A stretch of 64,000 nucleotides of DNA from Planctomycetota bacterium (GTDB taxonomy: Bacteria; Planctomycetota; J058; J103): the NCBI GenBank assembly GCA_026004615.1, contig BPJM01000003.1, forward strand, positions 310,001 through 374,000, written 5' to 3'. The position numbers and the translations under genes were made by a program. How positions within the stretch are numbered: the first letter of the stretch is position 1; each line of letters opens with the position of its first letter. Shown piece after piece: positions 15,522 to 24,310 of the stretch. The notes under the pieces are model-generated. The model saw nothing but the letters and a program-made list of their open reading frames with translations, did no database searches and was not told the DNA's origin.

Positions 15522-18131
15522 ATGGGCGGGCGCAGCGGCAAGGGGCGCGGTAGCGGCGGCACGCCGGCCCAGCCGCCGGCCGGCGAGGGGCGGGGCGCCG
15601 GGCCGCCGGAGCCCGAGCGCGAGCGCGAGCGCGCCCAGGCGCCGCCGCCCGCCGGCGAGCCCGGGTTGACCGAATCCCAGGCCTTCGTCGATCCGTCCGA
15701 GTCCGACGTGCTGCGCACGGACTCCGAGCCGCCGGCGCCGCCGGAGCTGACCGAGTCGCAGGCGCTGGTCTACCTCTCCGAATCCGATGTGCTGCGGCTG
15801 GATTCGGTCGAGGAGCCAGGCTCGAGCTCCACCGGCGGTGCGCCGCCGGCCGGCCCCCGGCAGGACGAGCAGCCCCTGCCCGCGCCGCCCGAGCTCACCG
15901 AGTCGAGCACCTTCGTCGTGCTGACGGGCTCGGATGTGCGGCGGCTGGAGGAGGCGGGCGCCGCACCGCCGGCGGCCCACGGCCCGCCGTCCGGGGCCGG
16001 CCGCGCCGCGCCGGGCGCCACGGCCCGCCCCGGGGCGCGACGCGGCGCGGGGCGGCCGCCGCGCGGCCCCGGCGGGGCGGGGCCAGCGCCCGCGCCCGCT
16101 GGCGGCGGGCGCGGGCGCTGGCGCCTGGTGCTGGGGGCGTTGTGGCTCGGCAGCATCGGGCTCGCCTGGTGGGCGGGCACGGGCGGCGGGCCGCTGGGGT
16201 TGCGCGGCGGCGCCGGCGAGGGGGCGGGCGGCGGGCCCGCTGGCAGCGGGTTCGCGCGGCTGGTGGCCGAGCGCGACCGGGCGCTGGCGGGCTGGCAGCG
16301 GGCGCGCGAGGAGCTGGAGGGGGCGCTGCAGGCCCAGCGCGCCGCCGCCGCCCGCGAGCGCGCGCAGCTGCGGGCGGAGCTGGCCGAGGCGAGCCGCGCC
16401 CGCGCCCGCGCCGAGGACGAGCTGGCGGCCGCGCGCGCCGCCTGGCAGCAGGAGCGCCAGGCCCTGGCGGCCGCCCAGCAGCAGGCGCTCGCCGAGCAGC
16501 GCCGAGCGCTGCAGGCCGAGCTGGCCGAGCGCGCGCGGCGCGAGCGGCTCGATCTGGAGCGGCAGGTGCGCGACACCGTCGCGCGCTACGAGGCGCTGCT
16601 CGCGGAGATGGAGGCGGCGCGGGACAAGTTCACGGATCTGGTGCGGCGCGAGGCGCGCGCGGAGGTGCTGCGGCGCGAGGCGCTCGCGCGCCAGCAGCTG
16701 GAGCAGGAGCGGGCGGCGCTGCAGGCGCGCCAGCAGGAGCAGCTGGAGCAGCAGGCGCGCCAGATCGAGGAGCGGCTGCGGGCGGAGCTGGCGCTCGCCG
16801 GCGGCGGCGGGGCCGCCGCCGGCGGACTGTTCCGCGATCCGTTCGCCGCCGGCGAGCCGCCGGCGGAGGGGCTGGACCTGGAACGCGAGGTGTGGGACCA
16901 CCTGAGAGGACACCTGAGCGGCGCCGCCACCTATCGGCTGTACGGCTACTTCGAGCGCGGCGCCGCGCCCCAGGCAGAGCGGCTGCTGCACCAGGGCCGG
17001 CTGCGGCTGCGCTACGAGGTCGAGCTCGTGGACGGGCTCAAGCTCCACCTGGCACCGGAGCTGCTGCTCGATGACGGCGCGCTCGGCCGCGGGGTGCAGC
17101 GCGAGCTGGTGGACCGCGCCGAACGGCGCCCGATCCTGGGATTGGAGGAGGGCTACCTGGCGGCGAGCTGGGGCGAGTTCGACCTGCGGCTGGGCGAGCG
17201 GATCTACGGCTGGGGCACCGGGGATCTGTTCAACCCGACCGACTTCATCAACCCGCTGGACTACAGCGATCTGTTCGACAGCGAGAAGATCGGCGTGCCG
17301 GCCCTGGAGGCCGTCTGGTGGCCGGGCGGCGGCGACACCAGCGTCATGGTGCTGTGGCTGCCCTGGTTCGTGCCGGCCCGCCTGCCGCCGCCCGGCGAGC
17401 GGTTTTTGCCCGTGCCGCCGGAGCAGCAGGCGCTGCTCGCCGCGCGGCGCCTGCCGGCCCGCACCCTCGCCAACAGCGAGCTGGCGCTGCGCATCAAGAC
17501 CACGCTGTTCGGCGACCTCGACGTATCGCTGACCCTGTTCCGCGGCTTCCATCGGCTGCCGAATCTCGTGGTCCGCCCCGCGGCGAGCGATCCGTTCTTC
17601 CAGCTGGTGCCGGTGTTCGATCGGCGGGTGGTGCTCGGGGCGGACTTCGCCAAGCCGCTGGCGTTCGCGCCGCTAGAGGGCGTGGTGCTCAACGGCGAGC
17701 TGGCGCAGGTCATCACCGAGGGCGGGCGCGACGACGACTTCCTCACCTGGGCCATCGGCGCCCGCCGCACCTGGTATCCCTTCGACCGCCAGCTCACCGT
17801 GTTCCTGCAGTACGTCGGCGAGTGGGTGACGCACCGGGCCAGCGATCCCGATGTGGTCCCGGTGATCCAGCGGCTGCAGCGCGCCTTCGCCTCGAGCCTG
17901 CTCGGCCGGGTGCGGCTGGAGCCGATCGAGCAGCTCGAGCTGACGCTGACCGGGGCGCTGCTGCTCGACGGGCCGGACAGCTGGTATGTGCGCCCGGAGG
18001 CGAGCTACAAGATCGGCACCCACACCCGCATCCGGGGCGGGCTCGATCTCGCCGGCGGGCAGGAGCAGGGATTCTTCGGCCTGTTCGAGGACGACCAGCG
18101 GCTGTTTCTGGAACTGACCCTGTCGTTCTAG
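15522..18131 (+). CDS. Putative envelope-spanning protein: repeat region, TM anchor, long coiled coil, outer-membrane barrel
   Basis: An 869-aa protein of unrecognised family. Order of parts: (1) a Pro/Gly-rich N-terminus with three 20-residue repeats at 49-68, 76-95 and 125-144 of pattern LTES-xx-V-xx-(S/T)-x-SDV-x-R; (2) one hydrophobic helix LVLGALWLGSIGLAWWAG at 202-219, preceded by Arg-rich sequence, so N-terminus in the cytoplasm; (3) a highly charged Ala/Glu/Gln/Arg coiled coil at about 246-425; (4) a beta-strand-rich domain at about 468-869 with IYGWGTGDLFNPTD and a C-terminal Phe (LELTLSF), typical of an outer-membrane barrel. As an alpha-helix, 180 residues span about 27 nm, enough to cross a periplasm. 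The start at 15522 (ATG) is chosen over a GTG at 15468. It may tether the two membranes or position an outer-membrane channel (inference). Confidence 0.7.
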   Translation: MGGRSGKGRGSGGTPAQPPAGEGRGAGPPEPERERERAQAPPPAGEPGLTESQAFVDPSESDVLRTDSEPPAPPELTESQALVYLSESDVLRLDSVEEPGSSSTGGAPPAGPRQDEQPLPAPPELTESSTFVVLTGSDVRRLEEAGAAPPAAHGPPSGAGRAAPGATARPGARRGAGRPPRGPGGAGPAPAPAGGGRGRWRLVLGALWLGSIGLAWWAGTGGGPLGLRGGAGEGAGGGPAGSGFARLVAERDRALAGWQRAREELEGALQAQRAAAARERAQLRAELAEASRARARAEDELAAARAAWQQERQALAAAQQQALAEQRRALQAELAERARRERLDLERQVRDTVARYEALLAEMEAARDKFTDLVRREARAEVLRREALARQQLEQERAALQARQQEQLEQQARQIEERLRAELALAGGGGAAAGGLFRDPFAAGEPPAEGLDLEREVWDHLRGHLSGAATYRLYGYFERGAAPQAERLLHQGRLRLRYEVELVDGLKLHLAPELLLDDGALGRGVQRELVDRAERRPILGLEEGYLAASWGEFDLRLGERIYGWGTGDLFNPTDFINPLDYSDLFDSEKIGVPALEAVWWPGGGDTSVMVLWLPWFVPARLPPPGERFLPVPPEQQALLAARRLPARTLANSELALRIKTTLFGDLDVSLTLFRGFHRLPNLVVRPAASDPFFQLVPVFDRRVVLGADFAKPLAFAPLEGVVLNGELAQVITEGGRDDDFLTWAIGARRTWYPFDRQLTVFLQYVGEWVTHRASDPDVVPVIQRLQRAFASSLLGRVRLEPIEQLELTLTGALLLDGPDSWYVRPEASYKIGTHTRIRGGLDLAGGQEQGFFGLFEDDQRLFLELTLSF

Positions 18132-18176
18132 CGGGGCGCTGGCGGTGGGCCGCCGCGAGGCGCGCCGCGGCCGGGC

Positions 18177-20222
18177 TCATTCCACCCGCAGGGTGGTGAT
18201 CGTGATGTCGTCGGACTGCTCGGCACGGCCGCGGTGGCGCTCCAGCGCCTGGACCAGCGCGTTGGTGAAATCCTTGGAGGAGAGCGCGGCGTGTTCCCTC
18301 ACGAACGCCGTCAGCCGCTCCAGGCCGAACTCGCGCTCGTTCTCGTCCATGGCCTCGATCACCCCGTCGGTGTACGCGAGGATGCGGTCCCCGGGCTGCA
18401 GCGTGATGGCCTGCTCCTCGATCGTGTCATCGAAGGTACGCCCCTTGTCGAACCCGAGCGCCATGCCGCTCGGGTTGATCTGGCGGCAGGTGCCGGCGGC
18501 GGCCTCGTAGTGAAGCAGCGGGCTGTGACCGGCGGAGCTGACCGTCAGCACCCGGGTGTGCACGTCCAGCACGGCGTACAGCGCGGTGACGAACATCCCG
18601 GGACGGATATCGCGCGCCAGGATGCGATTGACCTTCTTCAGGGTCTCCGCCGGCGACGGCTCGCGGTGTGAGGCCAGGCGCAGCAGCGAACGCACCATCG
18701 TCATCACCATCGCGCCGGGGATGCCCTTGCCCGAGACATCCGCCACCACCAGTCCCAGGCGCGTCTGATCGATGACCAGAAAATCGTAGTAGTCCCCCCC
18801 TACCTCGCGCGCCGACAGATAGAAGCTGAACAGGTCGAAGCCCGGGATCTGCGGGATGCGATCCGGCAGCAGCTTGGTCTGGATCTCAGTGGCGATGTTC
18901 AGCTCGTTCTCGATCTGCTGGCGCTGCTGCTCGAGCTTCTGCGCTGCCTTGAGCGAGCGCGTCATCTCGTCGAACTGATGGGCGACCAGCCCCAGTTCGT
19001 CGGAAGTCCGCGGCACGGTGCGGTGATCCAGGTTGCCCGCCGCCACCTCCCGCATGTCCTCGACCAGCCGCTTGAGAGGTCGCACCAGATAGAGCGAGAC
19101 CAGAAACGACAGTGCCACTGCCATCGCGATGCCGAGCGCGGTCGCCCAGGCGACCTTCAGGTAGGTCTCGTCCTTGACCTCGTCGATCTGGGCAGCCTTG
19201 CGAAACAGGTGCACGTACGCGATCGGCCGGCGCACGACGTCTGCTGCCTCGGGCCCGAGCTCCGCCGGCAGCCGTTCGCCGAGCCCTGCCTCGCCCTCCG
19301 CGGCCAGGCGCGCGTAGATCGGCACCACGAACCAGCGGATGCGGCCCTGGAACTCGCTGCCGCGATAGGTGCCCTCGCGGATGATCACCTCGCCGTGACG
19401 GCCGATCTCGCGATGCGAGACCCGCGGCACATCCCCCGAGCTGATGATCGGCGGCTGGGAGGCGGCCGGGTCGGGCGCCACCCGGATGTGCAGGAAGTCG
19501 TGCTCGGGATCGTTGACCAGATCGCGCAGCTTGCGGTTCCACTCCGCGATGAACCGCTCGCGATCCTTGAACCCGAGATCGTAGAGGATCTGCGGCTCGA
19601 TGAAGGTCGCGATCTCGGTCGCCGCGATGATACCGCTCTGGTTGATCTGCTGGTCGATCGTGCGCGCCGCGATGCGGTAGAGGTAGACCCCGAGCACCAC
19701 CATCAGCACCGCGACGAGGCTGGCGGTGAAGGCGGCGATCTTGACCCCGAGCGAGATGCCGCGGCGGAAGGGTCGAGCCGGCTCGTCCTCGCCCTCGCGC
19801 TGCCGGCGCGCGCCCGGCCTGCCGGTCCGCCCCGGCCGCCCGCTGCGGCCGGTGATGGCGGCGCGGCGGCCGGTCTCGGTGGCGAGCGCGGCGAGCCGAT
19901 CGCTGCGGCTGGCGGCGCGCCGCGCCGGCGTTGCCCCGGCGGCGCCGCCGGCTGGACGGAGGCGCCCGCGCCCGCGGAGCGCGCTCCCGGGGCGCCGCCG
20001 GCGCCCCGAGTCGGTCGGGGCAGGGCTGGTGGGGGAGGCTGCTCCGGGCGCCGCCGCCGGCTCCGTGCTGGAGCTGTCCGCGGCCGGCGGCGAGGCCCCG
20101 GCGGCGGCCGCGGCCGGCCGCGCTGTACGCGGGGACAGCCGCCTGCCCGCGCGCCCTTGTCTCCGCTCGCCGCTCACTCCGGGACCTGCGGCCGCGCCGC
20201 TCCGACGCCTCCGTTCCGCCAT
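18177..20222 (-). CDS. RsbU/SpoIIE-type PP2C phosphatase with HAMP and periplasmic sensor
   Basis: A 681-aa membrane protein. After a basic Ala/Gly/Arg-rich cytoplasmic leader of about 150 residues come a TM helix (IAAFTASLVAVLMVVLGVYLY), a periplasmic sensor region of about 190 residues, a second TM helix (VAWATALGIAMAVALSFLVSLYL), HAMP (VRPLKRLVEDMREVAAGN), a coiled linker, and a C-terminal PP2C/SpoIIE domain. Phosphatase landmarks are VGGDYYDF, DVSGKGIPGAM, SAGHSPLL and LAYTDGVIEAMD, with the Mg/Mn-binding Asp residues. Such enzymes dephosphorylate STAS anti-anti-sigma proteins; a STAS protein is encoded at 23808. Last gene of the rimO-pgsA-pgpA operon, 46 bp after pgpA. The ATG at 20222 is the first after the pgpA stop. 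Confidence 0.88.
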   Translation of the reverse strand: MAERRRRSGAAAGPGVSGERRQGRAGRRLSPRTARPAAAAAGASPPAADSSSTEPAAAPGAASPTSPAPTDSGRRRRPGSALRGRGRLRPAGGAAGATPARRAASRSDRLAALATETGRRAAITGRSGRPGRTGRPGARRQREGEDEPARPFRRGISLGVKIAAFTASLVAVLMVVLGVYLYRIAARTIDQQINQSGIIAATEIATFIEPQILYDLGFKDRERFIAEWNRKLRDLVNDPEHDFLHIRVAPDPAASQPPIISSGDVPRVSHREIGRHGEVIIREGTYRGSEFQGRIRWFVVPIYARLAAEGEAGLGERLPAELGPEAADVVRRPIAYVHLFRKAAQIDEVKDETYLKVAWATALGIAMAVALSFLVSLYLVRPLKRLVEDMREVAAGNLDHRTVPRTSDELGLVAHQFDEMTRSLKAAQKLEQQRQQIENELNIATEIQTKLLPDRIPQIPGFDLFSFYLSAREVGGDYYDFLVIDQTRLGLVVADVSGKGIPGAMVMTMVRSLLRLASHREPSPAETLKKVNRILARDIRPGMFVTALYAVLDVHTRVLTVSSAGHSPLLHYEAAAGTCRQINPSGMALGFDKGRTFDDTIEEQAITLQPGDRILAYTDGVIEAMDENEREFGLERLTAFVREHAALSSKDFTNALVQALERHRGRAEQSDDITITTLRVE

Positions 20223-20268
20223 TTTACCGACGCGGCACGCCGCGTCCACCGCCGCCCCGCCCGCCGGC

Positions 20269-20799
20269 TCATGACGGAGCGCGCGGCAGCAGAGCGAGGC
20301 CCACCAGCTGCAGGCAGGCGTTGGCGAGCAGGCCCGCCACCAGGTCGTCGGCGGCGATGCCCAGGCCGGCGGGCAGGCCCTCGGCACGCCGCACCGGACC
20401 CGGCTTCGCGACGTCGAACAGCCGGAACAGCACCAGTCCCAGCCCGGCGCGCCACCACCAGCCCAGACCGCTCCAGCCGGTGAGCGAGACCGCCAGGAGA
20501 TAACCGCCGACCTCGTCGCTCACCACCGCCTGGGGATCGCGCCCGCCCCAGCGGCGCAGCGCCACGCCCGCCAGGGCCCAGCTCGCCCCCAGCCAGGCGA
20601 GCCCGCAGAGCGGGACCGCCCACTCGGCACCCGCGTGCGCCAGTGCGGCGAACTGCAAGAGCCCGCCGAGCGTCCCCCAGGTGCCGGGCGCCCGCGGCAC
20701 GAGCCCCAGCCCGCCCGCGGTCAGCACCGCGAGCGCGCACCCTTCGCTCGCCCGCCGCCAGCACGGGCGCGGGGCGCCTGGCCGGCACGGGCCGCTCAC
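20269..20799 (-). CDS. pgpA: Phosphatidylglycerophosphatase A
   Basis: A 176-aa membrane enzyme that removes phosphate from phosphatidylglycerophosphate to give phosphatidylglycerol. PgpA landmarks are GLGLVPRAPGTWGTLGG near the N-terminus, SDEVGGYLLA (metal-binding region), FRLFDVAKPGPVRRAE and GIAADDLVAG near the C-terminus, with intervening TM helices. The GTG start at 20799 overlaps the pgsA TGA (GTGA), so the two consecutive steps of phosphatidylglycerol synthesis are translationally coupled. Confidence 0.92.
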   Translation of the reverse strand: MSGPCRPGAPRPCWRRASEGCALAVLTAGGLGLVPRAPGTWGTLGGLLQFAALAHAGAEWAVPLCGLAWLGASWALAGVALRRWGGRDPQAVVSDEVGGYLLAVSLTGWSGLGWWWRAGLGLVLFRLFDVAKPGPVRRAEGLPAGLGIAADDLVAGLLANACLQLVGLALLPRAPS

Positions 20800-21566
20800 C
20801 GCGCGAGGCCCGCGCCGTCCGCGCGCGGCCCGAGCAGCCGCCAGGCGCGGCGCACATAGACCACGCCGCTGAGCACGGTCGCCACCAGAGCGGTCCAGAG
20901 CAGCAGCACGAACGCCACCCGCAACCACGCGCTGGCCGGGTGCCCGACGTAGAGGATCCCCGCACCGAGCGCGATGGACTGGCTCCATACCTTGGCCTTG
21001 CCCCAGAAAGTCGCCGGGAACGGGATGCCGCGCGCCTCCGCGAAGCCGCGGACCGAGGTCACGAGCAGCTCGCGCGCCAGCAACACCACCACCATCCAGC
21101 CGCTCAGATAGACCGTCAGCGGCATGAGCAACACGAACCCGCCGAGGATCATGATCTTGTCGGCGAAAGGGTCGATGATGCGGCCGAGATCGGTCTCCAG
21201 CCCGTAGCGCCGCGCGATGTACCCATCGGCGATGTCGGTCAGCGCCGCCAGCACGAACAGCACGAAGGCGCCGTCCAGCAGCCGGGTCAGCACGCTCGCC
21301 CGCGCCCGCAGCCCCGCGTGGTCGATGTACAGCCCGCCGCGCAGCCGCTGCCAGGACAGCTCCCCCTCGGCGTCCACGGGCAGCCGCAGCACCTGCGTGC
21401 AGTAGACCAGCACCCCGAAGAACAGCACCGCCAGCACCAGGCGCAGCAGCGTCAGCCGGTTGGGCAGGCTGGCGAGCTGCTCGCCGAGGCTCGGCGCCGG
21501 CGCAGCACCGGCGGGGGGCGCGGAGGAGCGGGACTCGGCAGCCGGTCCATTCACAGCCGGTTTCAC
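20796..21566 (-). CDS. pgsA: CDP-diacylglycerol--glycerol-3-phosphate 3-phosphatidyltransferase
   Basis: A 256-aa member of the CDP-alcohol phosphatidyltransferase family making phosphatidylglycerophosphate. The signature DIADGYIARRYGLETDLG plus RIIDPFADK fits D-xx-DG-xx-AR-x8-G-xxx-D-xxx-D. TM helices flank it (LVLAVLFFGVLVYC, AFVLFVLAALTDIA, LTVYLSGWMVVVLLA, WLRVAFVLLLWTALVATVL). A longer-than-usual loop with SWQRLRGGLYIDHAGLRARAS sits between TM1 and the active site. Coupled to pgpA by a 4-base overlap; 65 bp downstream of rimO. Confidence 0.93.
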   Translation of the reverse strand: MKPAVNGPAAESRSSAPPAGAAPAPSLGEQLASLPNRLTLLRLVLAVLFFGVLVYCTQVLRLPVDAEGELSWQRLRGGLYIDHAGLRARASVLTRLLDGAFVLFVLAALTDIADGYIARRYGLETDLGRIIDPFADKIMILGGFVLLMPLTVYLSGWMVVVLLARELLVTSVRGFAEARGIPFPATFWGKAKVWSQSIALGAGILYVGHPASAWLRVAFVLLLWTALVATVLSGVVYVRRAWRLLGPRADGAGLAR

Positions 21567-21631
21567 CTGTGTGGAGAACGCGGCGGCCGCGCCGCCGCCA
21601 CCGCCTGCCGGCGGCCGCGCGCGCCGCAGCC

Positions 21632-23239
21632 TCAGCGCAGCGGGATCGGCTCGATCACCGCGCCTTCCAGATCATAGCCCAGGCTCGCGGTCACGCGCGC
21701 GCGGACGAGCTGGCCGGCTACAAGCCGGCTGCCCGCGGGCGCCCGCAACCGGATCGTGCCGTCGATCTCGGGCGCGTCCCCTTCGGTGCGTCCGAGCCAG
21801 TGCGTGCGCGCTGTCCGCTCCGCGCTTGCCGCCGGCTCGTCGATGATCGCGCGCAGCACACTGCCCACCCGCGCGCGGTTGCGGGCGAAGGCGACCTCCT
21901 GTTGCACCTCCATCACCTCGCGGCGGCGCCGCTCGCGCACCGCGGGCGGCACCTGATCCGCCATCGCGGCGGCAGGGGTACCCTGCTCCTCGGAGTAGGC
22001 GAAGGCGCCCAGCCGGTCGAAGCCGAAGCTGCGGATGAAGGCGAGCAGCTCCTGGTGATGCTGCTCGGTCTCGCCCGGAAAGCCGCAGATGACGGTGGTG
22101 CGGAGCACCAGCCCGGGGATCCGCTCCCGCAGCCGCTCGAGCAGCCGCTCGGTGCGCGCCCGCGAGGGCCGCCGCATCGCGCGCAGGATCGGGTCGCTGA
22201 TGTGCTGCAGCGGCATGTCGATGTACTTGCAGACCTTGTCGAGGCCGGCGATCGCTTCGAGGAGCGGGTCGGGGAAGTATGCCGGATAGGCGTACAGGAT
22301 CCGGATCCAGGCGAGCTGCTCGATCGCCGCCAGCTCGACCAGCAGATCGGCCAGCGAGCTGCCGTCCCCGAGATCCTGTCCCCACTGGTTGGTGTCCTCG
22401 GCGATCAGGATCAGCTCGCGGGCCCCGTCGGCGACCAGCTCGCGCGCCTCGGCCAGCAGGTCCTCGCGCCGCTTGGAGCGGAACCGGCCGCGAAAGCTCG
22501 GGATGGCGCAGAAGGTGCACGTGTGGTTGCAGCCTTCGGCGACGCGCAGATAGGCGTAGTGGCGGGGGGTCAGCCGCAGGCGCGCCGTCTCTGGCCCGTA
22601 GGCGAGCGAGGGATCGCGGACCACGATCCGGGGGCCGGCGCCGCTGGCGAGCTCCGGGCGCGGTCCGGCCGGGGCGTGGGCGCCGTGCTGCCGCCTGCCA
22701 GCGTTGCGAGCGGGCTGGCGGCGCGCCGCCGCCGGGCGGCCGGCCATGGGCAGGCGCGCCGGCGGGCGGCGGGGGCTGGCCGGGGCCGTGGCGCCCGCAG
22801 CGCCCGCGGCGATCTCGCGCAGCAGCGGGGCGAGCTCGCGCTCCGCGGTGGTGCCGACGAAGGCGTCGACCTCGGGCAGCGCGCGCGCCAGCTCGGGGGC
22901 ATGGCGCTGCGCCAGGCAGCCGGTCACCAGCACGTGGCGGAGCAGCCCCTGGCGCTTGCGCGCGGCCATCTCCGCGATGGCTTCCATGGACTCGCGCCGG
23001 GCCGCCTCGATGAAGGCGCAGGTGTTGATCACGACGACGTCGGCTGCTTCTAGCTCGCCCACCAGGTCGTGCTCGGTGGCCAGCCGTCCCATCATGACCT
23101 CGGCGTCCACCAGCGCCTTGGCGCAGCCGAGCCCGATCAGCCCGACCCGCAGGCGCGGAGCGGGCGCCTGCCCGCCGCCGGGTCCGAGCGTCTGGGCTGT
23201 CCCGCCGTCTGCCTGCTGCGGCACGCCTGCTCTCCGCAT
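21632..23239 (-). CDS. rimO: Ribosomal protein S12 methylthiotransferase RimO
   Basis: RimO attaches a methylthio group to the conserved Asp of ribosomal protein S12. An N-terminal MTTase domain (VGLIGLGCAKALVDAE, NTCAFIEAARRES, VTGCLAQRH) supplies three cysteines. The radical-SAM core has the CxxxCxxC cluster (GCNHTCTFCAIP), DMPLQH and GFPGET. The C-terminal TRAM domain ends the protein. At 535 aa it is longer than the usual 430-450: about 60 residues of Arg/Ala/Pro-rich sequence (about 150-210) are inserted between the MTTase and radical-SAM domains. First gene of a four-gene minus-strand operon. Confidence 0.95.
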   Translation of the reverse strand: MRRAGVPQQADGGTAQTLGPGGGQAPAPRLRVGLIGLGCAKALVDAEVMMGRLATEHDLVGELEAADVVVINTCAFIEAARRESMEAIAEMAARKRQGLLRHVLVTGCLAQRHAPELARALPEVDAFVGTTAERELAPLLREIAAGAAGATAPASPRRPPARLPMAGRPAAARRQPARNAGRRQHGAHAPAGPRPELASGAGPRIVVRDPSLAYGPETARLRLTPRHYAYLRVAEGCNHTCTFCAIPSFRGRFRSKRREDLLAEARELVADGARELILIAEDTNQWGQDLGDGSSLADLLVELAAIEQLAWIRILYAYPAYFPDPLLEAIAGLDKVCKYIDMPLQHISDPILRAMRRPSRARTERLLERLRERIPGLVLRTTVICGFPGETEQHHQELLAFIRSFGFDRLGAFAYSEEQGTPAAAMADQVPPAVRERRRREVMEVQQEVAFARNRARVGSVLRAIIDEPAASAERTARTHWLGRTEGDAPEIDGTIRLRAPAGSRLVAGQLVRARVTASLGYDLEGAVIEPIPLR

Positions 23240-23246
23240 GCACACC

Positions 23247-23285
23247 CCGAGGGCGGACCATGATAGCCGGCCCGCCCTCGGTTTT
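23247..23285. promoter_or_regulatory. 10-bp perfect inverted repeat in the rimO leader/promoter
   Basis: Arms CCGAGGGCGG (23247-23256) and CCGCCCTCGG (23272-23281) flank a 15-nt centre. On the plus strand a TTTT follows, as in an intrinsic terminator, but no plus-strand gene ends here. On the minus strand the centre contains TATCAT (23260-23265), a possible rimO -10, so the dyad could be an operator or leader hairpin 8 bp upstream of the ATG. Confidence 0.5.
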
Positions 23286-23373
23286 CCAGGCGCAGCGGCG
23301 CGCGGATCGCGCCGGGCAGGGAGCGCTGTCCCGGCCTGTCGCCCCCCAGCGCAACCCGAACGCAGCCGGCTGC

Positions 23374-23403
23374 TTGACAGCTGCGGCGGCGCAGGGCTAG
23401 ACT
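23374..23403 (+). promoter_or_regulatory. Strong sigma70-type promoter
   Basis: Perfect TTGACA (23374-23379), an 18-bp spacer, TAGACT (23398-23403). It lies 67 bp before the tRNA-binding-domain gene and probably drives that gene, the STAS gene and manA. Confidence 0.65.
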
Positions 23404-23470
23404 CGGGCGCATCCGGCTGTTGGCGGCCGGCGCCACCGGCGAGGGCAGAGGGCGCGCACGGCGCACTGCG

Positions 23471-23800
23471 ATGATCACCATCGACGACGTCGGCAAGCTG
23501 CAGCTGCGGGTGGGTACCATCCGGGCGGCAGCGCCCCATCCGGATGCCGATCGGCTGCTGGTGCTGCAGGTCGAGCTGGGTGCGTCCGAGCCGCCGCGCC
23601 AGCTCGTGGCCGGCATCCGGCCCTGGTACCCCGATCCGCAGGCGCTGGTCGGCCGCCAGGTGGTCGTGGTGGCGAACCTCGCGCCGGCGCGGCTGCGCGG
23701 GGTGGAGAGCCAGGGCATGCTGCTGGCGGCGGAGGACGCAGCGGGCGTCAGCCTGCTCGGGCCCGATCGGCCCGTTTCACCCGGCTCGAAGGTGCGCTGA
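23471..23800 (+). CDS. Small tRNA-binding-domain protein (MetG C-terminal/CsaA-like)
   Basis: A 109-aa protein consisting of a single TRBD/OB-fold domain like that at the C-terminus of methionyl-tRNA synthetase and in CsaA. Typical segments are DVGKLQLRVGTI, HPDADRLLVLQVELG, RQLVAGI, LVGRQVVVVANL, LRGVESQGMLLAA and a PGSKV ending. It may bind tRNA or act as a chaperone-like factor; no synthetase domain is attached. First gene downstream of a strong promoter; the STAS gene begins 7 bp after its stop. Confidence 0.85.
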   Translation: MITIDDVGKLQLRVGTIRAAAPHPDADRLLVLQVELGASEPPRQLVAGIRPWYPDPQALVGRQVVVVANLAPARLRGVESQGMLLAAEDAAGVSLLGPDRPVSPGSKVR

Positions 23801-23807
23801 GGAGGCG

Positions 23808-24302
23808 ATGCGCAAGCCCCAGGGCGTGGTCCAGGTCGCACGCGCCGCCGACACGGTCTACATCCGGATCGTCGGCCTGGGCACCATGCACAACGCGCCG
23901 ACCTTTCGCGCCTTCGTGGAGCGCATGCGCCAGGAGGGCTTCCGGCGCTTCGTGCTCGACCTGGTGGAGTGCACCGGCGTGGATTCCACCTTCATGGGGG
24001 TGATGCTCGGGGTGCACCAGGCGAGCGCCGAGCCCGATGCCCTGGTGGTGCTCAATGCCAGCGGGCACTGCCTGTCGCAGATGCGTGCGGTCGGGCTGGA
24101 CCGCGTGCTCACCTTCGGGCGCGAGCCGGCTGCGCTGCCCGAGGGCATCGAACTGCACGCGCTGCCGGAGGTGGAGGCCGGACTGGCCGAGCGGATGCGC
24201 CTCATGCAGAAGGCCCATCACAACCTGGTGGCGCTCGACCGCCGCAACGAGGCGAAGTTCGGCGCCTTTCTCGCCGAGCTGGACCGCCAGCTCGGCCGCT
24301 GA
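23808..24302 (+). CDS. STAS-domain (anti-anti-sigma-like) protein
   Basis: A 164-aa protein with an N-terminal STAS fold (about 8-110): VYIRIVGLGTM, FRRFVLDLVECTGVDSTFMGVMLG. Ser60 in the VDST motif is the expected phosphorylation site. A helical C-terminal extension (about 115-164) contains LMQKAHHNLVALDRRNEAKF. Phosphorylated STAS proteins are reset by SpoIIE/RsbU phosphatases; one is encoded at 18177-20222. No anti-sigma kinase was recognised in the window. The ATG at 23808 follows GAGGAGG. Confidence 0.82.
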   Translation: MRKPQGVVQVARAADTVYIRIVGLGTMHNAPTFRAFVERMRQEGFRRFVLDLVECTGVDSTFMGVMLGVHQASAEPDALVVLNASGHCLSQMRAVGLDRVLTFGREPAALPEGIELHALPEVEAGLAERMRLMQKAHHNLVALDRRNEAKFGAFLAELDRQLGR

Positions 24303-24310
24303 GCGGGGCC

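Noticed and set aside
23282..23285. Intrinsic terminator on the plus strand
   Set aside because: The hairpin plus TTTT looks right, but no plus-strand gene ends upstream; kept only as a regulatory dyad.
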